64,000 nt of DNA from Amycolatopsis iheyensis (GTDB lineage: Bacteria > Actinomycetota > Actinomycetes > Mycobacteriales > Pseudonocardiaceae). Of this stretch, positions 12,398 through 19,886 are shown piece by piece. The position numbers and the translations under genes were made by a program. Location: NCBI RefSeq assembly GCF_024703995.1, contig NZ_JAMXQV010000001.1:124001-188000 (forward strand). The letters are read 5' to 3'. The notes beneath the pieces are model-generated. The model worked only from the letters and a program-made list of their open reading frames with translations. It did no database searches and had not been told where the DNA came from. Every line of letters starts with the position of its first letter. The stretch's first letter is position 1.

Positions 12398-13597
12398 CTA
12401 GCTCTCGGCCAGCGCCGGGACCGGCTCCGTGGCCGGTTCCGGCGCGCGCCGGTACAGCAGGCCCGCCGCCGCGATCACCAGGCCGCCCAGGCCGGCCGCC
12501 GCGAATCCCCAGGCCGGGCTCGAGTGGTCGATCGCGAAGCCGACCACCGGGCTGCCCAGCGCGAGGCCCATCCGCGTCGACGCGTCCTGCAGTCCCATCG
12601 CCTCGCCGCGCACCCGCGGCGGGGCGATCCGGCTGACCGTCTCGGTGGTCGCTGCCAGGGTCGGCGCGCAGAGCAGGTTCGTCGGGATCAGGACGAGCAT
12701 CAGCAGCCACCACGGCTGGTCGGCCAGCCCGACGGGCACCACCAGCAGCGCGAGCAGCAGCATCAGCAGCCCTTGCGGCAGCGACCGCTTGACCGCGCCG
12801 TGCACGATGCCACCGGCGATCGAGGCCGCGCACATCACCGCGATCACCAGGCCGGTGACGCCGAGGTCGCCGTTCGCGCGCAGGGCCGCCAGCGTCGCCA
12901 GCTCGGTGCCGACGAGCACGAACAACGTGCCGGCCGCGATCAGCAGCGTCGCGACGAGCCGGCCGGTCAGCCAGCTCCGCAGCCGCGGCCGGACGCTGGA
13001 CTCGGCCGGGTCCACCGCTTCGCGGATGGGCGGGTTGATCAGCCAGATCAGGAACGCCGTGCCGCCGAACAGCACGCCGAGCGCGCTGAGCGTGAACGTC
13101 GGCGAGAGGGCCGTGATGGCCGCGATGCCGACGGCCGGGCCGATCATGAACGTCGCTTCGATCGAGATCGTGTCGAGCGAGTACGCCGCGCGACGCTCCG
13201 AAACCGGGACGAGCGCGGCCAGCACCTGCCGGGCCAGCGAGCCCGCGGGCACCGAGAGCATCCCGGCCGGGACCGCGACCGCGGCGAGCGCTTCGTAGGG
13301 CAGGTGCGGCGCGGCGATCCAGAACACCGTCGTGCCGATCCCGCAGACGGCGACGATCGGCCGCAGCCCGTACCGGTCGAAGCAGCGGCCGAGCAGCGGC
13401 GCGCCGAGCGCCATGCCGAGGGTGACGCCGGCGCCGACCAGCCCGGCGGCGCCGTAGCCGCGGCCGAGCCCGGTGACGATGTACAGCGTCATCAGGACGC
13501 CGTTCATGGTCATCGGCAGCCGCGCCAGGAACATCAGGGCCATCGTCGAGGGAACGCGGGGGACGGAGAGCACCCGGCGGTAGGGCTGCAGAGGCAC
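12398..13597 (-). CDS. MFS transporter, 12-helix type
   Basis: About 399 residues from a GTG at 13595-13597; the frame is open to 13678 and other starts are possible. It has the twelve hydrophobic helices of the major facilitator superfamily, with the motif-A-like loop GRCFDRYGLRP between helices 2 and 3. It resembles the MFS protein at 55.8 kb: both share the N-terminal LARLP-M block and an S-x-E-x-x-F-x-I-GP segment in helix 5. It is divergent from a second MFS gene that shares palindromic sites in the gap, so it may be co-regulated. The substrate is unknown. Confidence 0.85.
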   Translation of the reverse strand: MPLQPYRRVLSVPRVPSTMALMFLARLPMTMNGVLMTLYIVTGLGRGYGAAGLVGAGVTLGMALGAPLLGRCFDRYGLRPIVAVCGIGTTVFWIAAPHLPYEALAAVAVPAGMLSVPAGSLARQVLAALVPVSERRAAYSLDTISIEATFMIGPAVGIAAITALSPTFTLSALGVLFGGTAFLIWLINPPIREAVDPAESSVRPRLRSWLTGRLVATLLIAAGTLFVLVGTELATLAALRANGDLGVTGLVIAVMCAASIAGGIVHGAVKRSLPQGLLMLLLALLVVPVGLADQPWWLLMLVLIPTNLLCAPTLAATTETVSRIAPPRVRGEAMGLQDASTRMGLALGSPVVGFAIDHSSPAWGFAAAGLGGLVIAAAGLLYRRAPEPATEPVPALAES

Positions 13598-13662
13598 GTC
13601 CTCGATGAGAACCCAAGGTGGTACGCGCGTGCAAGTTATTTCCCACTGGTGCCGGATAATTT

Positions 13663-13677
13663 TGAGAGCTACTCTCA
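13663..13677. promoter_or_regulatory. Inverted repeat in divergent MFS promoter region
   Basis: TGAGAGCTACTCTCA, 6-bp arms around three bases, lies between the divergent MFS genes and directly beside a better 17-bp palindrome. Possible second operator half or promoter element. Confidence 0.4.
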
Positions 13678-13678
13678 C

Positions 13679-13695
13679 TTGGTAGTCACTATCAA
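13679..13695. promoter_or_regulatory. Operator candidate for the MFS-linked TetR
   Basis: A 17-bp palindrome TTGGTAGTCACTATCAA with one mismatched pair, 12 bases before the start codon of the plus-strand MFS gene. Its place fits a repressor site for the TetR gene that follows that transporter. Confidence 0.55.
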
Positions 13696-13707
13696 ATGGG
13701 GGTCGCT

Positions 13708-15234
13708 ATGACTCAGCTCCATCCACGCAGGTGGTGGGCGCTCGGCGCGCTCGCGGTGAGCCTGCTGACCGTCGGCCTGGACCTGACTGTGTTGAACGTC
13801 GCGGTGCCGACACTCGCCGTCGACCTCGGCGCCACGACCACGCAGCTGCAATGGTTCGGCAACGCCTACACGCTGGCGCTGGCCGCGCTGCTGCTGCCGG
13901 CCGGCCTGCTGGGCGACCGGTTCGGCCCGAAGAACCTGCTGCTCGCCGCGCTCGCGGTGTTCGGGCTGGCCTCGCTGGGCTGCGCCTACGCGAGCTCGCC
14001 CGGCCAGCTGATCGCCGCCCGGGTCGTGCTCGGCGTCGGCGCCGCGTTCCTGATCCCGCTGACGCTCTCGCTGCTGAACATCCTGTTCCCGCCGGAGGAG
14101 CGGGCGAAGGCGCTGACGACGTGGGTGCTGGCGACGTTCGCCGGCATCCCGCTCGGCCCGCTTCTCGGCGGCTGGCTGCTCGACCACTTCGCCTGGGGCT
14201 CGGTGTTCCTGATCAACGTGCCGCTGACGGTCGTCGGCGTGCTCGCGGTGCTGCTGCTGATCCCGCGCACGCGCGGGTCCGGCCAGGGCGGGATCGACTT
14301 CCGGGGCATCGCGCTTTCGGCGGCCGGCCTGGTCGCGCTGACCTACGGGTTCGTGCACGCCGGCGAGCACGGCTGGACCGACCCGGTGACGCTCGGCCTG
14401 ATCGCGCTCGGCGTCGTGGTGCTGGCGGGGTTCTGCTGGACCCAGCCGCGGGTGGCCGCGCCGCTGACCGATCTGGCGCTGTTCCGCGAGCCGCGGTTCG
14501 TCTGGGGCGCGACGCTCGCCACCATGGCGTCCTTCGCGCTGATGGGCCTGCTGTTCGTGCTGCCGCAGCTGTTCCAGGCGGTGCAAGGGGCGGACGCGCT
14601 GCAGACCGGGGTGCGGCTGCTGCCGCTGATCGGCGGGATGCTGGTGTCGGCGAAGCTCGCCGAACGGCTGGTCGCCGCGCTGGGGGTGCGGGTGGTCGTC
14701 ACGTTCGGGTTCGCGCTGCTCGCGGCCGGCCTGGCCTGGGGCTCGACGACGTCTGCGGCGGACGGCTACGGCGCCACGGTGGGCTGGGAGATCGTCATCG
14801 GGCTGGGCACGGGGTGCACGCTGCCGCCGTTGATGACGATGTCGATGGGCGCGCTCACCGAGGGGCGGGCGGGGGCCGGGTCGGCGCTGATCCAGGTGTT
14901 GCGCCAGGTCGGCGGCACGATCGGGGTGGCGGTGCTGGGCACGGTGCTCAACGGTGCCTACCGCGACGGCGTCCCGGTCGACGGGTTGCCCGCGCCGGTG
15001 GCGGACGCGGTGCGCGGCAGCGCGTCGAGCGCGGTCGCCGTGGCGGAGAAGCTGCACCTGCCGGCGCTGGCCGCGTCCGCGCGGACGGCGTTCACCGACG
15101 GCATGGCGGCGACGCTGTGGGTCTGCGCCGGGCTCGGCCTGGCCGGGGCCCTGCTGGCGCTGCTGTTCCTGCCCGGGCGAACGGGCGCCGGGGAGCAGCC
15201 GCGAGAATCGGAGCATGACGTCGTCGCCAGCTGA
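13708..15234 (+). CDS. DHA2-type MFS drug-efflux transporter, 14 helices
   Basis: 508 residues from the ATG at 13708, with GGGGG upstream; a start at 13696 is in frame but falls at the edge of the operator. It belongs to the EmrB/QacA type: motif LTVLNVAVPTLAVDLGA in helix 1, QWFGNAYTLALAALLLPAGLLGDRFG (motif A), and the GTWVLATFAGIPLGPLLGGWL-like helix 5. Such pumps export hydrophobic drugs by proton antiport. The downstream tetR gene starts inside its last 20 bases, so the pair is translationally coupled, a common repressor-pump layout. Confidence 0.92.
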   Translation: MTQLHPRRWWALGALAVSLLTVGLDLTVLNVAVPTLAVDLGATTTQLQWFGNAYTLALAALLLPAGLLGDRFGPKNLLLAALAVFGLASLGCAYASSPGQLIAARVVLGVGAAFLIPLTLSLLNILFPPEERAKALTTWVLATFAGIPLGPLLGGWLLDHFAWGSVFLINVPLTVVGVLAVLLLIPRTRGSGQGGIDFRGIALSAAGLVALTYGFVHAGEHGWTDPVTLGLIALGVVVLAGFCWTQPRVAAPLTDLALFREPRFVWGATLATMASFALMGLLFVLPQLFQAVQGADALQTGVRLLPLIGGMLVSAKLAERLVAALGVRVVVTFGFALLAAGLAWGSTTSAADGYGATVGWEIVIGLGTGCTLPPLMTMSMGALTEGRAGAGSALIQVLRQVGGTIGVAVLGTVLNGAYRDGVPVDGLPAPVADAVRGSASSAVAVAEKLHLPALAASARTAFTDGMAATLWVCAGLGLAGALLALLFLPGRTGAGEQPRESEHDVVAS

Positions 15235-15814
15235 GCCCACGGGACTGCGGGAACGGAAGAAGGCCAGGACGCGCGCCGCGATCCAGCGGCACGCGTTGCG
15301 GCTGTTCCACGAACAGGGCTACAGCGCCACGACGGTGGACCAGATCGCGGCGGCGGCGGAGATCTCGCCGAGCACGTTCTTCCGGTACTTCCCGACGAAG
15401 GAAGCAACGGTGTTGTACGACCCGTTCGACCCGGTGCTGATCGCGGCGGCCCTGGCCCAGCCGGCGGAGCTGACCCCGATCGGCGCGCTGCGCGCGACGG
15501 TGGACGTGATCAGGGGGCAGCTGGCGGGCGAGGCGTGGGAGCAGGAGCGCCGGCGCCAGCGGCTGGTGTTCACCGAGCCGGAGCTGCGCACGGCGGTGAT
15601 GGACAAGTTCGCGGAGGGGATCGAGCTGCTGGCGGGCCTGGCGGCCGAGCGAACCGGCCGGTCGGCGGACGACTTCGAGGTCCGCAACTGGGCGGGCGCG
15701 GTGGTCGGGGTGGTGCTGGCGGCGTTCGTGGGGTCCGCCGGGGATCCGGACGCCGACACGTTGGTGGTGCTGGACCGGGCGGTGGCGCATCTGGAGGCCG
15801 GCCTGCCGCTGTGA
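15215..15814 (+). CDS. TetR-family regulator of the MFS pump
   Basis: 199 residues starting within the 3' end of the MFS gene. The HTH spans residues about 12-58 (LRERKKARTRAAIQRHALRLF, then TTVDQIAAAAEISPSTFFRYF), the form seen in regulators of efflux pumps, followed by the PTKEATVLYDPFDP segment common to this subgroup. It is expected to repress the pump operon at the palindrome at 13679-13695. Inducer unknown. Confidence 0.9.
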   Translation: MTSSPAEPTGLRERKKARTRAAIQRHALRLFHEQGYSATTVDQIAAAAEISPSTFFRYFPTKEATVLYDPFDPVLIAAALAQPAELTPIGALRATVDVIRGQLAGEAWEQERRRQRLVFTEPELRTAVMDKFAEGIELLAGLAAERTGRSADDFEVRNWAGAVVGVVLAAFVGSAGDPDADTLVVLDRAVAHLEAGLPL

Positions 15815-16109
15815 CGGCTCGGGGTGGCCGGCTTTGTGGCGCGCGCCGGCGGGGAGGCCCGGTCGGCGCTCGATTCAGCCGGCCGCGGGGTGGCGAGCCC
15901 GCCGCCAGCTCGACCGAGGCGGCGGTCCACCCGAATGCCACCCGATCACCTTCACCGCAAGCCGCGCCACCCCCGCCGAAACCGCTTTCCGGAATTGATT
16001 TCGCATTTCCGCCACCACCACGCCACCACCACGGGCGGAACCTTGTGGGTGGCGGTGCGAGCGTGGGGGACGCCCCGTCTGGAGCAGTCCCGACACGCGG
16101 TCCGACGGA

Positions 16110-16130
16110 GTGATCAAGCTAAATGATCAC
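16110..16130. promoter_or_regulatory. Inverted repeat GTGATCA-N7-TGATCAC
   Basis: Perfect 7-bp arms separated by seven bases, in an AT-rich patch about 260 bases upstream of the secreted-protein gene. A candidate regulator site; the protein that would bind is unknown. Confidence 0.4.
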
Positions 16131-16288
16131 CGTTTACACCCGCGTGAGTGACCCAATCGCTCTACAGTGGACGCTCGCTACCAGCAGTGACAGCGGGAAT
16201 CGATCAGGATGATCTTCAGGGGGACGGGCAAGGTTTCGACGTTAATCAATTGCGGGCCAGTTCGCCGCTCGCGCATCCGGCACGTAAG

Positions 16289-16309
16289 GGTTAGAAAACG
16301 TCTCTAACC
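16289..16309. promoter_or_regulatory. Inverted repeat GGTTAGA-N7-TCTAACC
   Basis: Perfect 7-bp arms with a 7-base spacer, about 80 bases before the secreted-protein start codon. It could be an operator or a small hairpin in the leader. Confidence 0.4.
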
Positions 16310-16386
16310 GGTGATCGGGTGGCTTATCTCCGACACGGGGGGTATCGATTTATCCCGTCAGGTCTCCCGAGGCCAGGAGGTAAGGA

Positions 16387-16917
16387 ATGAAAGGCAAGTT
16401 CGGGCGGTCCATCGCCCTCGTAGCCGCGAGCAGTCTGCTGGCGGTCGGTATGGCGGGGATCGCCTCGGCGAGCCCGGACGGGGGCAAGGGGTCCTCCAGC
16501 ACCCAGGCCCTCGCCGCACAGGTGCTCCAGATGCGTGACGACCTGACCAAGGTGGCCTACGCGGGCAACGTCGGCGCCACGCGCGGCGACCTCGGTCAGC
16601 TGAGCCCGGTGCTCGCCGACATCGCCGCCGGGAAGCGCTACACCGTCCAGACCGACACCGAGCAGCTCGCCGGCCTGGCCAAGGGCCGTGCCGACGAGTC
16701 CACCCGGCTCCTCACCGACCCGACGGCCAAGGCGCGCCAGCTGCCGCCGCTGCCGGTGCCGATCCCGTCGCTGCCCGACCTGCCCGGCCCGTTGAAGATC
16801 GTCAGCGACCTGGTCAAGGCGCTGCTGGCGGCCGTCACCGGGATCCTCGGCGGGATTCTCGGCGGCCTGCCCGTGCCGCCGCTGCCGGTGCCACCACTGC
16901 CCGCGCCGGCGGGCTGA
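16387..16917 (+). CDS. Secreted protein with proline-rich C-terminus
   Basis: 176 residues behind a very strong ribosome site (AGGAGGTAAGGA). A Sec signal peptide (MKGKFGRSIALVAASSLLAV, cleavage likely after ASA at residues 27-29) leads to a helical mature region. The C-terminus has a proline-rich run (residues about 119-132), a Gly/Leu/Ile hydrophobic segment (VKALLAAVTGILGGILGGLP), then repeats of P-x-P-P-L. No enzyme motif or sorting signal is present. Strong translation signals, a long regulated leader and a terminator suggest an abundant exported protein, perhaps wall- or surface-associated. Confidence 0.8.
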   Translation: MKGKFGRSIALVAASSLLAVGMAGIASASPDGGKGSSSTQALAAQVLQMRDDLTKVAYAGNVGATRGDLGQLSPVLADIAAGKRYTVQTDTEQLAGLAKGRADESTRLLTDPTAKARQLPPLPVPIPSLPDLPGPLKIVSDLVKALLAAVTGILGGILGGLPVPPLPVPPLPAPAG

Positions 16918-16943
16918 GCGAACCACCGAAGGGAAACAGGGGG

Positions 16944-16988
16944 ACCCGGAGCCCGGCCGCGGACATTTCTCCGCGCCGGGCTCCGGGT
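16944..16988. terminator. Terminator after the secreted-protein gene
   Basis: A 13-bp perfect outer stem (16944-16956 with 16976-16988), one bulged base and a 6-bp inner stem around a CATTTC loop. It lies between convergent genes. Confidence 0.85.
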
Positions 16989-16996
16989 TCGGCACG

Positions 16997-18049
16997 TCAG
17001 TCCCGTTTGGACAGACCCTGCCGCAGCGCGCCCGCCGTCTCGGCCAGCGCTTCGCGGAACCGCGTGCCGACGCCGGTGAAGTTGATGAACCCGTGGATCA
17101 GGTCGTCGTGCCGGCGCAACGCCACCTCGACACCCGCCTCGCGCAGCTTTTCCGCGTACGCCTCGCCTTCGTCGCGCAGCGGGTCGAACCCGGCCGTGAC
17201 GACCAGCGCCGGCGGCAGGCCGCTCAGGTCGTCCGCGCGCAGCGGCGAGAGCCGCGGGTCGGTCAGGTCCGTGCCCGAGGGCACGTAGTGGTTCTCGAAC
17301 CACTTCATGTGCACGTCGGTCAGGAACAGGTCTTCGCCGAACAAGTCTCGCGAGCGGTACCGCTTCGCGAAATCCGTCGCGGGGTAGATCAGCAGCTGGA
17401 ACGCCGGCACCGGGCCACCGCGCCGCACGGCCTGCTGCGCCGTGACCGCGGCGAGGTTGCCGCCCGCGCTGTCGCCGCCGACGGCGATGCGCGCCGGGTC
17501 CGCGCCGAGGTCGCTCGCCTTCGCCACCGCGTACTCGAACGCCGCCAGCGCGTCTTCCGCCGCCGCCGGGAACGGGAACTCCGGGGCCAGCCGGTACTCG
17601 ATCGACAGCACCCGCACGCCGGCGTGCTTGGCCAGGAACCGGACGGCGTTGTCGTGGCTCGCGCGTGTCCCGATCACCCAGCCGCCGCCGTGGAAGAACA
17701 CCAGCAGCGGCGACTTCTCCGGCAGCCCGACGGGTGTGTAGAGCGTTGCCGGGAGGTCGCCGTCGGGGGTCGGCACGGCGACCTCGCGCACCGAGACCGG
17801 CTCGATCGGCTTGCCACTGACCAGGTGCCGCCCGACGTCGAGCAGGGCGCGGGACTGCTCGACCGAGCCGTGCACCAGTTCGGCGCGGGCGATCTTCTGC
17901 AGCCGGAGCAGCAGCTGGGCGTCGAGGGCGAGGTCCTGGCCGTCGATGCGCTTCGGGCGGCCCGCGACCACCCGCCGCACCGGCGTGGGCAGCCAGAACG
18001 CCAGCTGGGACGCGGCCGCCTGGATGCGGACCGGGAGCGGGATCGCCAT
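16997..18049 (-). CDS. Alpha/beta hydrolase, hormone-sensitive-lipase family esterase
   Basis: 350 residues from the ATG at 18047-18049, preceded by CAGGAGG. It has HSL-family signatures: the oxyanion-hole motif FHGGGWVIG, the nucleophile elbow GGDSAGGNLAA, the acid in GFDPLRDEG and the catalytic histidine in DDLIHGFINF. It should hydrolyse short or medium acyl esters. The first 75 residues are an extra helical cap (PLPVRIQAAASQLAFWLPTP). No signal peptide is evident, so it is probably cytosolic. Confidence 0.93.
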   Translation of the reverse strand: MAIPLPVRIQAAASQLAFWLPTPVRRVVAGRPKRIDGQDLALDAQLLLRLQKIARAELVHGSVEQSRALLDVGRHLVSGKPIEPVSVREVAVPTPDGDLPATLYTPVGLPEKSPLLVFFHGGGWVIGTRASHDNAVRFLAKHAGVRVLSIEYRLAPEFPFPAAAEDALAAFEYAVAKASDLGADPARIAVGGDSAGGNLAAVTAQQAVRRGGPVPAFQLLIYPATDFAKRYRSRDLFGEDLFLTDVHMKWFENHYVPSGTDLTDPRLSPLRADDLSGLPPALVVTAGFDPLRDEGEAYAEKLREAGVEVALRRHDDLIHGFINFTGVGTRFREALAETAGALRQGLSKRD

Positions 18050-18170
18050 CGTTGCCTCCTGAGGGTCGCCGGGGACGTTACTCGTCAGTAGGTAACAGGT
18101 CCAGCTGTGACGCGGACCTCGGTCCCAGAGTCTGGTCCTCCAGTTAAGTGGAGGGGTTAGCCTGGAAAGC

Positions 18171-18743
18171 GTGACTTCAGCCAGGACGCTCAACGTGCTC
18201 GGGATCGGCGGCTCTCTCCGCGAGGGCTCCCAGTCCGAACGCGCGTTGCAGATCGCGCTCGCCGGCGCGGCCGAAGTCGGGGTCCGGACCAGCCTGCTCA
18301 CCGGCCCGGATCTGGTGCTGCCGTTCTACGACGCCGGCGAGCCGGACCGCGACGAACGCGCCACCCGGCTCGTCGAAGCCATCCGGCACGCGGACGGCCT
18401 CGTCGTCGTCTCGCCGGGTTACCACGGCGCGCTGTCGGGCCTGGTCAAGAACGCCCTGGACTACGTCGAGGACCTCCGCGACGACCAGCGTCCCTACCTC
18501 GACGGCCGCGCGGTCGGCCTCGCCGCGGTCGCGTACGGCTGGCAGGCCGCGGTGACCACGCTCGAGCAGCTGCGCACGATCACGCACGCGCTGCGCGGCT
18601 GGGCCACCCCGTTGGGTGGTTCGATCAACTCCGCCGAGACCAAGTTCGACGAGGGCGGGGGCGCCTCGGACGAGAAGAGCGTGCGCACGCTCCGCCTGAT
18701 CGGGCGGCAGGTCGCCGAGTTCGCCGTGATGCGCGCCGCATGA
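18171..18743 (+). CDS. NADPH-dependent FMN reductase family protein
   Basis: 190 residues, flavodoxin-like fold. The FMN-phosphate loop GIGGSLREGSQSERAL is at residues 11-26, and SPGYHGALSGLVKNALDYVE at about 83-102 is the second flavin-binding loop and dimer helix typical of the family. It should reduce FMN, quinones or azo compounds with NAD(P)H. It is divergent from the HSL esterase and lies just upstream of the stress pair ohr-dps, though that pair has its own promoter candidate. Confidence 0.9.
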   Translation: MTSARTLNVLGIGGSLREGSQSERALQIALAGAAEVGVRTSLLTGPDLVLPFYDAGEPDRDERATRLVEAIRHADGLVVVSPGYHGALSGLVKNALDYVEDLRDDQRPYLDGRAVGLAAVAYGWQAAVTTLEQLRTITHALRGWATPLGGSINSAETKFDEGGGASDEKSVRTLRLIGRQVAEFAVMRAA

Positions 18744-18744
18744 C

Positions 18745-18769
18745 GTTTTGCCCGGTGGCCGCCGGGTAA
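18745..18769 (+). promoter_or_regulatory. Sigma-B-like promoter for ohr-dps
   Basis: GTTT at 18745-18748, 15 bases, then GGGTAA at 18764-18769, about 108 bases before the ohr start codon. This resembles the SigB/SigF-type stress promoter (GTTT, spacer 14-17, GGGTAT/A), which suits the downstream stress genes. Confidence 0.5.
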
Positions 18770-18877
18770 TCGCTACACGTGATGCCTGCCATGTGGGGGC
18801 ACCGTTCCGCGGTCGCGGGATGTTGTGCCCAGTGAGACGCTCGCTGTGGAGCGTCCGCGACAGAAGGCAGGCTGAGC

Positions 18878-19300
18878 ATGGGTCAGGCGATTTACACAGC
18901 GGTGGCGACGGCGCGCGGCGACGGCCGCAACGGCGAGGTGACCTCTTCCGACGGCGTCATCGACGAGTCGCTGGCCATCCCGAAGGAGATGGGCGGCCCC
19001 GGCGGGGACAAGACCAACCCCGAGCAGCTCTTCGCCGCCGGCTACTCGGCCTGCTTCCACAGCGCCCTGCAGCTGGTGGCTCGCCAGGCCAAGGTGTCGC
19101 TGGGCGACTCCACGGTGACGGCGGAGGTCAGCGTGCTCAAGCAGGACGTCGGGTTCGGCCTCGGCGTCGCGCTGAACGTCTCCCTGCCCGGCCTCGAGCA
19201 GGCCCAGGCCGACCAGCTGGTCGAGCAGGCCCACCAGGTCTGCCCCTACTCCAACGCGACCCGCGGCAACATCGAGGTCGCCCTCTCCGCCACCGTCTGA
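18878..19300 (+). CDS. ohr: Organic hydroperoxide resistance protein
   Basis: 140 residues, OsmC/Ohr family. The two catalytic cysteines are Cys59 in AAGYSACFHSAL and Cys122 in VCPYSNATRGN, the Ohr pattern. It reduces organic hydroperoxides with dihydrolipoyl or similar thiols. The family's N-terminal YTAVATARGDGRNGEVTSSD is also present. No OhrR-type MarR repressor is adjacent; a sigma-B-like promoter lies upstream instead. dps follows after 36 bases. Confidence 0.95.
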   Translation: MGQAIYTAVATARGDGRNGEVTSSDGVIDESLAIPKEMGGPGGDKTNPEQLFAAGYSACFHSALQLVARQAKVSLGDSTVTAEVSVLKQDVGFGLGVALNVSLPGLEQAQADQLVEQAHQVCPYSNATRGNIEVALSATV

Positions 19301-19336
19301 CCGCTCTCGCACGAGTCCGAGGAAGGAACACCAGAG

Positions 19337-19813
19337 ATGAGCAAGTCTCCGATCAAGAGCCCGCTTTCCGAGGCCGACAAGGAGATCACCGGTAACGCCC
19401 TGCAGGCGACGCTGGTCGACCTGGTCGACCTGTCCCTCATCGCGAAGCAGGCCCACTGGAACGTCGTCGGCGCGAACTTCCGCAGCGCGCACCTGCAGCT
19501 CGACGAGCTGGTCAACACCGCACGCCAGTACGTCGACGAGGTCGCCGAGCGCGCCAACGCCATCGGTGTCTCGCCGAACGGCAAGGCCAAGACCGTCGTC
19601 GAGAGCTCGGGCGCGCCCGACTACCCCGACAACTGGCAGTCCGTCGAGGCCACGGTCGCGGCGATCGTCGACATCCTCGCGACGCTGATCGAGCGGCTGC
19701 GTGCCCGCATCGACGAGACCGACAAGAGCGACCTCGTCACGCAGGACCTGCTGATCGAGATCACCCGCGCGCTGGAAGAGGCGCACTGGATGTGGCAGGC
19801 CCAGCAGGCTTGA
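19337..19813 (+). CDS. dps: Dps-family ferritin-like DNA-protection protein
   Basis: 158 residues, the normal Dps length. The ferroxidase-site signature is visible: AKQAHWNVVGANFRSAHLQLDELV contains the His and Asp/Glu ligands at the subunit interface. Dps dodecamers store iron and shield DNA during oxidative stress. It probably shares a transcript with ohr and is closed by a terminator. No long basic tail is seen, so DNA binding may be weak. Confidence 0.95.
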   Translation: MSKSPIKSPLSEADKEITGNALQATLVDLVDLSLIAKQAHWNVVGANFRSAHLQLDELVNTARQYVDEVAERANAIGVSPNGKAKTVVESSGAPDYPDNWQSVEATVAAIVDILATLIERLRARIDETDKSDLVTQDLLIEITRALEEAHWMWQAQQA

Positions 19814-19820
19814 TTTTTCG

Positions 19821-19860
19821 CGCGAAAGGGGTCGTTCCGGACGGGACGGCCCCTTTCGCG
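19821..19860 (+). terminator. Terminator after dps
   Basis: Perfect 11-bp arms (19821-19831 and 19850-19860) around an 18-base loop, eight bases after the dps stop codon. Confidence 0.85.
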
Positions 19861-19886
19861 TTGCCGGGCTCAGTACGTTCGGTGGC

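Larger units (their letters stand above)
15815..16386. other. 572-base intergenic region before a secreted protein gene
   Basis: No convincing gene is seen; the open frames here lack family features or ribosome sites. The left part is GC-rich with a CCACCACCACG repetition near 16014-16034. The right part is more AT-rich and holds two inverted repeats of the same geometry (7-bp arms, 7-bp spacer) at 16110-16130 and 16289-16309, and the leader of the downstream gene. Confidence 0.5.

Noticed and set aside
14954..15214. Upstream extension of the TetR reading frame
   Set aside because: It overlaps the MFS gene in another frame and shows no TetR sequence; the HTH begins after the ATG at 15215.
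15824..16126. Open reading frames in the 572-base gap
   Set aside because: Pro/Arg-rich translations typical of shadow frames, no ribosome site and no domain.
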